Positions 24,117-32,657 of a DNA stretch of 45,094 nt are shown here, one piece after another. A program made the translations under genes and the position numbers. The notes beneath the pieces were generated by a model. It was not told the DNA's origin and made no database searches. It was given only the letters and a program-made list of their open reading frames with translations. The stretch lies in contig JAKURX010000005.1 in the NCBI GenBank assembly GCA_022451505.1, forward strand, positions 1 to 45,094, given 5' to 3'. Source of the stretch: Acidimicrobiales bacterium (GTDB taxonomy: Bacteria; Actinomycetota; Acidimicrobiia; Acidimicrobiales; MedAcidi-G1). Position 1 is the stretch's first letter, and the number at the start of each line of letters is the position of its first letter.

Positions 24117-25061
24117 ATGCCCGCATTCAAGCCACAGATACCGATCGTGGTCGACCCCACAGGGGTCCACGCCAGCACGGATCCCCGGCCAATGGGAATG
24201 GGGACCGACGCCAGCCGCGCCGAGGTGGTGGAAGGAACCGGTGGTAGCCCTCTGGTCGACTTTGCTGCGACGAGCAATCCGTATATCGACTACCAGAGCG
24301 TCGACCTACTCCTGTCGCTCCAGCACCCGCGTAGCGAGGCCTACGACGAGATGTGCTTCTTCATCATGGGCCAGGTCAAGGAGTTGCTCTTCAAGTTGTT
24401 GCACTTTGAACTGCACAACGCCCGGCACCTGCTCCGGGAGGGTTCGGCGAACGACGCCCTGACCGTCCTCGACCGGAGCCGGGAAGTCGCGAGACTCCTT
24501 ACTTCCTCATGGGACGTGGTGACCACCATCTCGGCCGAGGGCTTCAACCAGTTTCGCGACCACCTGGACCAGGCTTCGGGGCAACTCTCGTTCATGTACC
24601 GCCACGTTGAGTTCATCCTGGGCAACAAGGACCGTCGTCTGGCCAGCGCCCACCGGAATGTTCCGCACGTCTGGCCGTATATGGAAGAAGCCCTGGAAAC
24701 GCCGAGCCTCTACGACGAGGTCATCGCTCTCCTGGGACATCGCGGATACGTGGTCTCCGGGGAGGCCCTGGACCGGGATTGGTCGGAGCCGTACCAGCCA
24801 CAGGAGAGCGTCGAGCAGGCCTGGTTCGACATCTACTGTCGACGGGGAACCGACGACGACCTCTACCGGCTCGGCGAAGCCCTCATCGCTCTCGATGACC
24901 AGATGGCTCAGTACCGATGGCGACACTTCGTCCTGGTCTCACGCATCATCGGCCACAAGCCGGGCACCGGTGGCTCAGATGGCGTCGGCTGGCTGCAGCA
25001 GACCACCCAACACCGGTACTTCCCGGAACTATGGACGGTCCGGACCCGGCTCGGGACCTAA
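24117..25061 (+). CDS. Tryptophan 2,3-dioxygenase-like heme protein (divergent active site)
   Basis: A 314-residue member of the tryptophan 2,3-dioxygenase fold, which opens the indole ring to N-formylkynurenine. Compared with human TDO, the following are kept: the Tyr pair (Y56, Y59), Phe81 and Phe143, the carboxylate-binding Arg147 (FNQFRDHL), Ser154-Gly155, the axial heme His270 (WRHFVLVSRIIG) and the GTGG loop (283-286). The distal His (human H76) aligns with Gly85 in IMGQVKEL. The usual HQ..ELWFK is therefore altered, and the ASGFQS loop reads ASGQLS. ATG 24117 has GGAG 7 nt upstream. A formamidase-like gene precedes it, so the kynurenine pathway is likely, but another indole substrate cannot be excluded. 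Confidence 0.83.
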   Translation: MPAFKPQIPIVVDPTGVHASTDPRPMGMGTDASRAEVVEGTGGSPLVDFAATSNPYIDYQSVDLLLSLQHPRSEAYDEMCFFIMGQVKELLFKLLHFELHNARHLLREGSANDALTVLDRSREVARLLTSSWDVVTTISAEGFNQFRDHLDQASGQLSFMYRHVEFILGNKDRRLASAHRNVPHVWPYMEEALETPSLYDEVIALLGHRGYVVSGEALDRDWSEPYQPQESVEQAWFDIYCRRGTDDDLYRLGEALIALDDQMAQYRWRHFVLVSRIIGHKPGTGGSDGVGWLQQTTQHRYFPELWTVRTRLGT

Positions 25062-25115
25062 CCGTCACCGCCAAAGGCCCGAGTGACCGACCAAATCGGC
25101 CGTTAGCCTCGCTCC

Positions 25116-25192
<77 letters not shown>

Positions 25193-25197
25193 AGTAG

Positions 25198-25233
25198 AAG
25201 GCCCGGTCCTATTGACCGGGCCTTCGTCGTTTT
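25198..25233 (+). terminator. Intrinsic terminator after the initiator tRNA
   Basis: An 11-bp perfect stem (25198-25208/25214-25224) with loop CTATT is followed shortly by a TTTT run (cgtcgtttt). Confidence 0.85.
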
Positions 25234-25260
25234 GGACCATGCCCTAGGGTCGTTAACCGG

Positions 25261-26013
25261 ATGATGTCTGGCACTCCCCAGGCCTGGTCAGTTCGGGCCC
25301 GGAACCTCCCTGAGCATGCGGATAACCCGATTCATACCGACGAAGGTGGCCGGGCCGCCGGGTTCAGTGCCGCCCTGGTCGCCGGGGTCACTGTTCATGC
25401 ATACATGGTCCGGCCGGTTGTCGAGGCGTGGGGTGAGGGCTGGCTGGCAACCGGTTCGTCCACCGTGGAGTTCCTGGCCCCGGTAGAGGCTGGCGACCTG
25501 GTCGACTGTGTACCCGAACCCGTTGGCAACGGATCGGTTGAGGTCCGGGCCTTGGTCGACGGTGACCTGCGAGCCCGACTGGTCGCCCATCCGCCCGGTG
25601 GTGTTCATGACATGGGAAAGGACTGGTCGGACCGGCCTCTCTCCGAACGCCTTCCGGACCATGTCGAGCCCTTGGTCGACCAATGGATCAACTATGCAGA
25701 GCGGGCTGGGGCCGACCTTGCGCTGTGTGCCAAGGCCGCGGTTGTACACCCGTCAGTCTGGCCAGCGCTGGCCAACGGAGTGATGACCCGCCACCTGGTA
25801 GATGGATCGTGGATCCACACCTCCAGCCGCATCGCCCATCACGCTGCGGTGCCTGTCGGTGTATCCGCACTGGTGGAAGCCACCGTCGTCGACCGGTTCG
25901 ATACTCGGAGCGGCAGCCGGGCCGTAGTCGACGTACGGATTTCTGTCGACGGGTTACCCGTGGTCACGATCGAACACGAGGCCCTCGTTTCCCTAGAGCC
26001 CACCGCCCCTTGA
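25261..26013 (+). CDS. MaoC-like hot-dog domain protein
   Basis: A 250-residue protein with features of the MaoC/hydratase hot-dog group. The first domain has the motif NPIHTDEGGRAAGF (about 22-35), in which Asp and His sit as in (R)-specific enoyl-CoA hydratases (N-P-x-H-x-D/E ... A...GF), followed by LVAGVTVHAYM. A second beta-rich region at the C-terminus (ALVEATVVDRFDTRSGSRAVVDVRISVDG) suggests a double hot-dog. Hydration of an enoyl-CoA or related thioester is family inference. The gene stands between the tRNA terminator and a TauD-type gene. ATG 25261 or 25264 could start it; TAGGGT at 25245-25250 is a possible -10. Confidence 0.72.
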   Translation: MMSGTPQAWSVRARNLPEHADNPIHTDEGGRAAGFSAALVAGVTVHAYMVRPVVEAWGEGWLATGSSTVEFLAPVEAGDLVDCVPEPVGNGSVEVRALVDGDLRARLVAHPPGGVHDMGKDWSDRPLSERLPDHVEPLVDQWINYAERAGADLALCAKAAVVHPSVWPALANGVMTRHLVDGSWIHTSSRIAHHAAVPVGVSALVEATVVDRFDTRSGSRAVVDVRISVDGLPVVTIEHEALVSLEPTAP

Positions 26014-26106
26014 CCGATATCGGCACGAGGCGAAACCACCCCAGTCAGCCTCCGCTCATTCCACTTCCGGTGGGCGCGCCAGATCCCATCCATCTGTCCA
26101 GCCTCG

Positions 26107-26137
26107 TAGGATCGGACAGCATCCGTTCGCTGGGAGG
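26107..26137 (+). promoter_or_regulatory. Promoter -10 and ribosome site of the TauD-type gene
   Basis: TAGGAT (26107-26112) would start a short leader carrying GGGAGG (26132-26137), which lies 8 nt before ATG 26146. This is a leadered start, unlike most neighbours. Confidence 0.4.
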
Positions 26138-26145
26138 TTGGCCAG

Positions 26146-26967
26146 ATGGCCCTTGACGTCCGACCGCTCACCGCCACCCTGGGAGCCGACGTGTCCGGTG
26201 TGGACATGGCCGATGTCGACGGTTCGACCCTGGAGGCGCTCCATCGGGCCTGGCTGGACCACAAGGTCCTGGTCCTGCGCGACCAGCACATCACCACCGA
26301 GGAGCACATCGCCTTCGGACGGTTGTTCGGCGACCTCGAGGTCCACCCCTTCGCGGTGCAGCGCCGGGCTCGTACCGACCACCCGGAGGTCGTGACCATA
26401 AGGTCCGATGCCGAGACCACTTACTCAGCGTCGCTCTGGCACTCCGACGTCACCTGGCGGGAAGCGCCGTCGATGGGTTCGGTCCTGCGGGCCGTCGAGA
26501 TCCCTCCAGTTGGTGGTGACACGTGCTTCGCTGATGCCACAGCCGCTTACGATCGTCTGCCCGACGCCTGGAAGTCCCGGGTTGATAACCGGGTGGCTGT
26601 CCACGACTTCACCCGCGCGTTCGGCGGTCGGCTTGACGCCACCGAACTGGCCGAGAAGCAGGCGACCTACCCGGCGGTCGAGCATCCGGTCGTCCGTACC
26701 CATCCGGAAACCGGTGTCCGAGGGATTTACACCAACCGGTCGTTCACTTCGCATGTGGTGGGTGTTGACGCTGACGAGTCCAAAGAGATCCTCACGAGAC
26801 TGGAGCGGGCGATCATGGATCCGAGCGTGCAGTGCCGGATTCGGTGGGAGGTCGACACGTTCGTGATGTGGGACAACCGGGCCGTCCAACACTTTGGGAC
26901 GAACGACTTCTATCCGGAGACCCGACATATGGAGCGGGTCACCATCGTCGGCGACCGGCCCGTCTGA
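26146..26967 (+). CDS. TauD/TfdA family Fe(II)/2-oxoglutarate dioxygenase
   Basis: A 273-residue non-heme iron oxygenase. The facial triad is H99-x-D101 (in LWHSDVTW) and H249 (AVQHFGTNDF). R260/R264 in RHMERVTIVGD binds 2-oxoglutarate in family members. The N-terminal LGADVSGVDM matches the start of TauD and TfdA proteins. These enzymes hydroxylate taurine, alkyl sulfates or aryloxyalkanoates next to the heteroatom. Taurine is attractive because xsc lies 15 kb away, but residues that bind the sulfonate cannot be judged by eye. It is monocistronic and converges on the LLM gene across a hairpin. A 2,4-D-type or sulfate-ester substrate is equally possible. Confidence 0.87.
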   Translation: MALDVRPLTATLGADVSGVDMADVDGSTLEALHRAWLDHKVLVLRDQHITTEEHIAFGRLFGDLEVHPFAVQRRARTDHPEVVTIRSDAETTYSASLWHSDVTWREAPSMGSVLRAVEIPPVGGDTCFADATAAYDRLPDAWKSRVDNRVAVHDFTRAFGGRLDATELAEKQATYPAVEHPVVRTHPETGVRGIYTNRSFTSHVVGVDADESKEILTRLERAIMDPSVQCRIRWEVDTFVMWDNRAVQHFGTNDFYPETRHMERVTIVGDRPV

Positions 26968-26975
26968 TCCCGTGG

Positions 26976-26998
26976 CCCCGCCTCAGGTAAAGGCGGGG
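26976..26998. terminator. Hairpin terminator between convergent genes
   Basis: An 8-bp GC-rich stem (26976-26983/26991-26998, 7-nt loop) lies just after the TauD-type stop and overlaps the last codons of the LLM gene. It can serve both strands. Confidence 0.6.
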
Positions 26999-28020
26999 AT
27001 GACTTCGGAGCAGAAGAGTTCCATGGATCGTTTCTGCTCGGTCAGCCCGAGGCCGAGGCTGGCGTAGTAGACGAACTCGTCGACCCCCAGCTCCTGGTAG
27101 CGCCGCAGCTTGGCCACTACCTCGTCGGGGGTTCCGAACACCAGGTTCTCGCTCAGGGTCACCGGCTCGTAGTCAGCCGCGTTGGCTACCTGGTCCATGG
27201 GGATTGTCCTCGGGAAGCCGTTGTGGACGTCGCCCAGGTTCTTGAACAGGTTCTCGAATTGGCTTAGCTGACGCTGGGCCGCCTCGACGGGGACCATCCA
27301 CTGGTCGGCCGAGTCGTAGACGGCGGTGTGGCGCATGACGGCCCAGGTAGGCGTGTTGTATCCGGTGTGGGCGGCAACCGAGGCGTCGAGTTGCGAACGG
27401 TAGAGCTCGGCTTCGGCGAACGGCCGGGCGATGGGCCACGACAGGATGTTGCAGTCGTTCTTCACCGCAAAGTCGAAGGTGATGGGCGAGCGGGCGGCCA
27501 CCCAGATTGGTGGGTGGGGCTTCTGCACCGGCTTAGGTACCGAGGTGGAGGTTGGGAACGACCAGAACTCACCGTCGTGGGCGTAGTCGCCGGCCCACAG
27601 TTCCTTGAGGACAGGCAGCATTTCCTGCATATGGCGCCAGGCGTCGGACTGCTTCAGGCCGGGGTGCATGCGGTCGAACTCGCGTTGGTAGGCACCCGAA
27701 CCGATTCCAAACTCCAGCCGACCGCCGCTGATCAGGTCGAGGAAGGCCGCCTCTCCGGCCAGGTTCACGGGGTGCCAGTAGGCGGCGACAGCTACCGCAG
27801 TACCGAGGCGGATCCGGTCAGTGTGGCTGGCCCACCAGGTGAGGATCTGGAGGGGGTTGGGGGCGATGGTCATTTCGAGGGCATGGTGTTCGGCGGCCCA
27901 GGCGATGGTGAACCCGCCCTCCTCGGCCATCTGGACCATCTCGAGGGTGTGGCGGGCCACCTCGTTCATGTCGCGGCTGTCGTCGAGTCGCTCCAGGTTG
28001 ATGGCGAGCTGGAACCTCAT
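26983..28020 (-). CDS. Luciferase-like (LLM class) flavin-dependent oxidoreductase
   Basis: A 345-residue TIM-barrel flavoenzyme of the bacterial luciferase-like family, using FMN or F420. Family features include EEGGFTIAWAAEHHALE near 37-53, DRIRLGTAVAVAAYWHP near 70-86, LISGGRLEFGIGSGAYQREF near 97-116, and KPHPPIWVAARSP near 169-181. ATG 28020 lies 1 nt after the stop of the upstream ThDP gene, so the pair is one minus-strand operon. Family members include alkanesulfonate monooxygenases and many unassigned enzymes; SsuD-type desulfonation is a possibility only. The cofactor cannot be told from this reading, though the host has F420-associated genes. Confidence 0.85.
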   Translation of the reverse strand: MRFQLAINLERLDDSRDMNEVARHTLEMVQMAEEGGFTIAWAAEHHALEMTIAPNPLQILTWWASHTDRIRLGTAVAVAAYWHPVNLAGEAAFLDLISGGRLEFGIGSGAYQREFDRMHPGLKQSDAWRHMQEMLPVLKELWAGDYAHDGEFWSFPTSTSVPKPVQKPHPPIWVAARSPITFDFAVKNDCNILSWPIARPFAEAELYRSQLDASVAAHTGYNTPTWAVMRHTAVYDSADQWMVPVEAAQRQLSQFENLFKNLGDVHNGFPRTIPMDQVANAADYEPVTLSENLVFGTPDEVVAKLRRYQELGVDEFVYYASLGLGLTEQKRSMELFCSEVIPAFT

Positions 28021-28021
28021 G

Positions 28022-29755
28022 TCAGTCGGCCTCCCCGTCGGAGATGGTCGGGGTCCGGTGGGCGAACGAGTCACGCCGAAAGCTGTAGAGGGCATCGGGG
28101 TCGACGGCCACGTCGATCACCGCTGGCCGACCGGCGTCTAGGGCGGCGCGGACGGCTTCGGCGACCTCGTCGAGGCGTTCCACCCGGTAGCCGGCGGCTC
28201 CGTAGAGCTCGGCGACTTGGTCGAAAGGCGGGCTGTGCACGTCGGCACCGATATAGCGGCCGTCGAAGAACTCGCGCTGGTAGGCCTTCTCGGCACCCCA
28301 ACAGCCGTTGTTCATCACCACGGTCACCGTGTCTATGCCGTGGTCGACCGCCGTGCTGAGCTCGGACAAGGTCATGCCGAAGCCCCCGTCCCCCATCAGG
28401 CTGACTACTGGCCGCTCGGGCCTTGCCAGCTTCACGCCTAGCCCGCAGGCGAACGAGAACCCGACTAGGCCGAAGTCCAGGGGGCTGAACAGGCACGGCG
28501 GTTCGAAGTGGTTCAGGGCGTCGGTGGCCTGTAGGCAGAGCGTTCCGGAGTCCAGGGTGACGGCGGCGTTCCGGGGCAGCACGGCTCGCAGTTCGCGAAA
28601 CAGGCCCGCCGGCTGGATCGGGTGGGCGTTTGACACCTCGTCCCGACGGGCCCGGTGGTCGGCCCGGTCGTCGGCGAAGGATCGGGCCCAGGCCTCTGCG
28701 GTCGTCCGTACCCGGTGATCGGCCAGGGCCTCGACGAGTTGCTGGGCCACCGTGGGGGCGTCGGCGTGGATCCCGACATCGACGGGAAAGAACCGGCCGA
28801 TCGCCGTGGGCTCCAACTCGACTTGGATAATCGCCGCTTCCCGGTTGACGTTTTCCCACGAGAAAAAGGTCGAGTTGAAGCCGAGGCGGGTTCCAAGAGC
28901 CAGGATTACATCGGCTTCGCAAACCAGTCGAGAGGCCACCGGGTTGCCCCGGGGGCCCATCTGCCCAGCGCACAGCGGATGGTCGGCCGGAATCGCGTCG
29001 CCGTGTCCGGGCGAGGTGACGATCGGGGCGCCCAACGCCTCGGCCAAGGCGCTGACTGCGGCGTGGTCGCCGCCGTTTTTGATGCCAGCACCAGCCACGA
29101 TGACCGGACGGTCGGCGTCGGCCAGCAGGCCAGCGGCCCGGCAGACTGGTTCGTCGGCTCCGGCGGGTGCTTCGTGAGCCCGGGAGGTGGCTGGGTCCCA
29201 AGGTGGGGGGAACTCGGCGGTTCCGGCGAGGACGTCGCGGGGCAGGTTCAGGTGGACTGGTCCGCGACGTGGAGCCAGGGCGACCCGGAACGCCTCCCGG
29301 ACCATCTCAGGGATCCGGTCGGTCGACGGCACGGTCCATGTTCTCTTGGTGAGGGGCCGGAACAGGGCGTCCTGATCCACCTCCTGGAAGGCGTCCCGGT
29401 GAACGTGAGCCGTGGACAGTGCTCCAGCGATGGACACAACCGGCGAGAAGGCCGCCGCCGCCTGGGCTACACCGGTGACGAGGTTGGTGGCACCGGGGCC
29501 ATTCTGTCCGGCCAGCACAACGCCGGCCCGTCCGGAGGCCCGGGCGTAGCCGTCGGCCATGTGGGTCCCGGTGCGCTCGTCGCGGACGCCGACGTAGGCC
29601 ACGTCGTCGGCGTCGTACAGCCCATCGAAGACTTCCATGGCGGCCGAGCCGATGAGCCCGAACACGTGGCGCACTCCCTCGGCCTGGAGGGCTTCGACGG
29701 CGGCCTGGCCACCGGACAGCGTGGCCGGTCGCGTTCGCCTCGTCTGGCCGCTCAT
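28022..29755 (-). CDS. Thiamine-diphosphate enzyme, acetolactate-synthase-like
   Basis: A 577-residue ThDP-dependent enzyme of the acetolactate synthase/decarboxylase superfamily. Glu60 (VRDERTGTHMADGYAR) is the cofactor-activating Glu. The middle domain spans about 190-330, and the ThDP-binding motif GDGGFGM...NN is near 460-490. The segment HRDAFQEVDQDALFRPLTK resembles acetolactate synthase, whereas GLIGSAAMEVFD recalls sulfoacetaldehyde acetyltransferase. No regulatory (ilvN-type) subunit is adjacent, so biosynthetic acetolactate synthase is unlikely. ATG 29755 has GGGGAGA 6 nt upstream. It is coupled to an LLM flavoenzyme, implying a small catabolic pathway. Substrate unknown. Confidence 0.83.
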   Translation of the reverse strand: MSGQTRRTRPATLSGGQAAVEALQAEGVRHVFGLIGSAAMEVFDGLYDADDVAYVGVRDERTGTHMADGYARASGRAGVVLAGQNGPGATNLVTGVAQAAAAFSPVVSIAGALSTAHVHRDAFQEVDQDALFRPLTKRTWTVPSTDRIPEMVREAFRVALAPRRGPVHLNLPRDVLAGTAEFPPPWDPATSRAHEAPAGADEPVCRAAGLLADADRPVIVAGAGIKNGGDHAAVSALAEALGAPIVTSPGHGDAIPADHPLCAGQMGPRGNPVASRLVCEADVILALGTRLGFNSTFFSWENVNREAAIIQVELEPTAIGRFFPVDVGIHADAPTVAQQLVEALADHRVRTTAEAWARSFADDRADHRARRDEVSNAHPIQPAGLFRELRAVLPRNAAVTLDSGTLCLQATDALNHFEPPCLFSPLDFGLVGFSFACGLGVKLARPERPVVSLMGDGGFGMTLSELSTAVDHGIDTVTVVMNNGCWGAEKAYQREFFDGRYIGADVHSPPFDQVAELYGAAGYRVERLDEVAEAVRAALDAGRPAVIDVAVDPDALYSFRRDSFAHRTPTISDGEAD

Positions 29756-30086
29756 CACAGGTCTCCCCACAGGCCGTCCAGCATCGTTCCTTCGAGAAAC
29801 CCACCGGTGGCTCGGCAAAGGCCCCCCGGCACACCCATTCTCCGGTGCCGGCGGCCGGCGACGACAATGGTGGTCCGGTTACCGGCCCCCTCCGGGGAGT
29901 TCATGGCCGCGGAGGCTAGGCGGTGGGGGCGTCCAGTCCGCAGCCCTGTGGGCCTCACCGGGTTGACGGGACCCGGCCAACCCACCTGCCGCTCAGCACC
30001 GACGTTCTACCGTTGGGCCTCGGTCTGGTTCGGCGGACCGGCAGCGGAGCCCTTGCGGCCCTGGAGGCCTTTACAGCCTTTGCCCA

Positions 30087-30115
30087 GGAGTCACAGGAGT
30101 TCCCACGGTGACTCC
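30087..30115. repeat. Inverted repeat upstream of the 30186 operon
   Basis: GGAGTCAC (30087-30094) and GTGACTCC (30108-30115) form an 8-bp inverted repeat with a 13-nt centre, overlapping the presumed -35 region. It is a candidate regulator site. Confidence 0.35.
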
Positions 30116-30135
30116 CTGAACAGGGAACATAGAAT
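30108..30135 (+). promoter_or_regulatory. Candidate promoter with internal palindrome for the 30186-35792 operon
   Basis: GTGACT (30108-30113), a 16-bp spacer and TAGAAT (30130-30135) resemble -35/-10 boxes. The spacer holds a perfect palindrome, TCCCTG-AA-CAGGGA (30113-30126). A factor bound there would block polymerase, so repression is plausible. Confidence 0.42.
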
Positions 30136-30185
30136 CAGTGGATTCAGAAGATCGATGACATCGCTTTGACGGATGTTTGAGGGCC

Positions 30186-31355
30186 ATGAATGATCTCCGG
30201 ATGGTGATGGCCTCGGACCCGACCGTTGAGACGGTCGTGGACCTTCTGGCCAACCTGGTGGCCTTCCCGACTGAGAGCCGGTCGTCGAACCTCGATCTGG
30301 TCGACCTGTATGCCGAGCGGGCCGCCGCTGTCGGCGGCACCGTCACCGTGGTTCCTGGCGAGGCGGGTCGGGCCAACCTGCACCTCCGCTTCGGGCCTGA
30401 CGCCTCCGGTGGCGTCCTGCTGTCGGGGCACACCGACGTTGTCCCCGCCGGATCCGGATGGTCCACCGACCCGTACGTCCTCACCGAGGTAGACGGGCAA
30501 CTCCGGGCCCGGGGGTCGGCCGACATGAAGGGCTTCCTGGCCGCCGCCCTCGTCGTGATGGAGTCGGTCGACGTGGACGGCCTCCGCGCTCCGGTCCACC
30601 TGGGGCTCAGCTACGACGAGGAGATCGGCTGCGTAGGCGTCCACGGCCTGCTGGACACCCTGTCCGCCGACGGGTCCTGCACCCCCGAGGTAGTGATGGT
30701 CGGAGAGCCGACCAGCATGAGGCTCTGCAATGCCCATGCCGGGAAGGTGGCCTGCCGGATCGAGCTGGCCGCCGCCGCCGGGCACTCCAGCCGGGCGGCC
30801 ACCGACCCCAGCGCCGTACACGAGGCGGTGGCCCTCGCCGTGGCCATCGAAGACCTCAACGACCCGTCGCGCGGTGTCAGCGCCAACGTCGGGACACTCC
30901 GCGGCGGCGTCGCCGTCAATGTGCTGGCCCCAACCTGCACCATGGAGTTTGAAGTCCGCCACTCCGTCGACGTCGACCCTGACGAGGTGCTGGCCGACCT
31001 GCTGGCCCGGGTGGTCGCCGTCGACGCCCGCCTGTCAGCTTTCGGCGGCCATGCCACCACCGAGGAGTTCATCCGCTACCCGGCCCTAGCCACCGACCCG
31101 GAGATCAAGGCCGTGGCCAGGGTCAAGGCCCTTGTCAACCGTGGCGAACCGGGACCAGTCGGGTTCGGAACCGAAGCCGGCCTCTACTCCGACCGCCTGG
31201 CCACCCCCGCCGTAATCGTCGGCCCCGGTGACATCGCTGACGCCCACCGGCCCGACGAGCATGTGGCCCCCGACCAGCTCGACCGCTGCATTGACGTGCT
31301 CCGACGCACCGTCGACTCGTTCTGCATCAATCCCGAAACGGGAGGCACCCCATGA
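30186..31355 (+). CDS. ArgE/DapE-type M20 metallo-deacylase (first copy)
   Basis: A 389-residue dinuclear-zinc amidohydrolase of peptidase family M20, closest in pattern to acetylornithine deacetylase ArgE. Metal and catalytic motifs are intact: SGHTDVVP (H82, D84), GSADMKG (D113), SYDEEIGC (catalytic E145, metal E146), VGEPTSM (E174) and the C-terminal AHRPDEHV (His ligand). It has a central lid domain of about 110 residues. No arginine-biosynthesis genes are near, so it probably removes an acyl group from a catabolic substrate. ATG 30186 is preceded by GAGGG. Its stop overlaps the next start (ATGA, 31352-31355), and it leads a six-gene run. Confidence 0.87.
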   Translation: MNDLRMVMASDPTVETVVDLLANLVAFPTESRSSNLDLVDLYAERAAAVGGTVTVVPGEAGRANLHLRFGPDASGGVLLSGHTDVVPAGSGWSTDPYVLTEVDGQLRARGSADMKGFLAAALVVMESVDVDGLRAPVHLGLSYDEEIGCVGVHGLLDTLSADGSCTPEVVMVGEPTSMRLCNAHAGKVACRIELAAAAGHSSRAATDPSAVHEAVALAVAIEDLNDPSRGVSANVGTLRGGVAVNVLAPTCTMEFEVRHSVDVDPDEVLADLLARVVAVDARLSAFGGHATTEEFIRYPALATDPEIKAVARVKALVNRGEPGPVGFGTEAGLYSDRLATPAVIVGPGDIADAHRPDEHVAPDQLDRCIDVLRRTVDSFCINPETGGTP

Positions 31356-32608
31356 CCACCGCTGCCCGCCTGACGGACTCCACGAGCGTCCCCTGGACCG
31401 AACCGCCGACCGCGGAGGAGATCCTCGCCCGGATCGACGAGCTCGGTCCCGGTTGGCGCGAGCGCCGACGGGCACTTGACGAGGCCGTCGAGTTCCCCCA
31501 CGAGAACTTCGCCGAGGCAAAGGCCGCCGGCCTCCACGCCCTAACCCTGCCCACCGAATACGGCGGTGCCGGGGTCTGGCTGCCCGGCCGCTACAGCCAC
31601 TGGTACGAGGCGCTGGAACGGATGGCCTGGTGGGAGACCAACACGGCCCAGCTGCTGCAGGTCCACAACCACGCCGCTGGAATCATCGCTTGGCACTCGA
31701 CCCCCTCCCAGCGCGACCACTTCCTGCCCCGCATCGCCGCCGGGGACTTTTGCGCCTCGCTGGGCTCGGAGGCTCACCTGTACGAGAACGGCGCCGAGGT
31801 GCTGGAGTCCGAACTAACCAAGGTTGACGGCGGCTACCGCCTCACGGCCCGCAAGGGCTTCGCCTCGGTGGCTGCCACGGCGAAATACCTGATGGTTTGG
31901 TGCGCCGTCGAGGGCGACACGCCGTACGCCCACCGGATGCTGTTCGCCGTGGTCGACGTGGACTGGGACGGCGTGGAACTGCTCGACGACTGGCAGATGC
32001 TGGGCATGCGGTCGACCATCTCCTGCGGGGTGCGGTTCACCGACGTGTTTGTCCCCGACGACCACGTGGTCGGCACCCCCGGTGGGTGGGTCACCGGGGA
32101 CCCTCGCACCTTCTCGTGCGGCTACGCCGCCAACCACCTCGGCTCGGCCCAGGCGGCTTTCGATTTCCTGGCCGAGTACATCGCTGAGCGTCCCGACCTG
32201 CGGGACTCGGAGTCTGTCCGGGTGAAGTTGGGCCAGATGGACGCCCAGCTGTTCGCAGCCAGAGCCTGCCTGCGGTCTACGGGAGCTCGTCTGGATCGGG
32301 GCGACGACCCCGACGATTGCGAGGCCGACGCCGTGCGCACCATGCACCTCGCCAAGGATGCTGTCCTGACCATTCCCTACCAGGGCTTCGACCTCGTAGG
32401 GGCCCGGGCCTGTCACGAGCGGTACCCCCTAGGCCAGATGATGCGCGACGCCCGTACCTTCACCCTGCATTTCCGCGACGATCTGTACGTCGAGCGGCTC
32501 GCCCAACTGGCGCTCGGCAACGGATTCTCGGCCAAGGGTGGCCGCGGAGGCTCTACCCCGTTCGAGGCCGGCACCGGAGCCACCGCCCAGGCCACGGCCG
32601 GGGCATGA
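31352..32608 (+). CDS. Acyl-CoA dehydrogenase-like flavoprotein
   Basis: A 418-residue protein with the acyl-CoA dehydrogenase fold. The N-terminal helical domain includes LPTEYGGAGVWLPGRYSHWYEALERMAWWETN. The beta domain has FCASLGSEAHLYENGAEVLESELTKVDGGYRLTARKGFASV, where dehydrogenases have a similar GxTEP/GxKxF region, and the C-terminal helical bundle carries the FAD-contact region LGQMDAQLFAARACL. The pattern also fits flavin monooxygenases of the DszC/SfnB/HpaA type that share this fold, so dehydrogenase activity on a CoA ester is not certain. No electron-transfer flavoprotein or CoA ligase is adjacent. It overlaps the deacylase gene by 4 nt and is followed by ridA after 49 nt. Confidence 0.8.
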   Translation: MTTAARLTDSTSVPWTEPPTAEEILARIDELGPGWRERRRALDEAVEFPHENFAEAKAAGLHALTLPTEYGGAGVWLPGRYSHWYEALERMAWWETNTAQLLQVHNHAAGIIAWHSTPSQRDHFLPRIAAGDFCASLGSEAHLYENGAEVLESELTKVDGGYRLTARKGFASVAATAKYLMVWCAVEGDTPYAHRMLFAVVDVDWDGVELLDDWQMLGMRSTISCGVRFTDVFVPDDHVVGTPGGWVTGDPRTFSCGYAANHLGSAQAAFDFLAEYIAERPDLRDSESVRVKLGQMDAQLFAARACLRSTGARLDRGDDPDDCEADAVRTMHLAKDAVLTIPYQGFDLVGARACHERYPLGQMMRDARTFTLHFRDDLYVERLAQLALGNGFSAKGGRGGSTPFEAGTGATAQATAGA

Positions 32609-32657
32609 TGCCCACCGGTTGAACCCAGATCCGCACCACTGAGGAAGCTCGACCACC

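Larger units (their letters stand above)
29756..30185. other. 430-bp divergent intergenic region
   Basis: No convincing gene lies here; the reading frames found are short or antisense extensions. On the right side it holds a palindrome-rich promoter region (30087-30135). On the left it holds the ribosome site of the ThDP gene. A 49-codon minus-strand frame ending in TGATG at the ThDP start exists but has no good start signal. Confidence 0.6.

Noticed and set aside
29756-29904. 49-codon minus-strand frame ending in TGATG at the ThDP start
   Set aside because: It has no ribosome site or TANNNT element and an Arg/Gly-rich composition; a leader peptide is possible but unsupported.
28655-30169. 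Plus-strand open frame of about 500 codons opposite the ThDP gene
   Set aside because: It is antisense to a clear ThDP enzyme, low in hydrophobic pattern, full of Gly/Arg/Asp, and has no family signature; high GC keeps such frames open.
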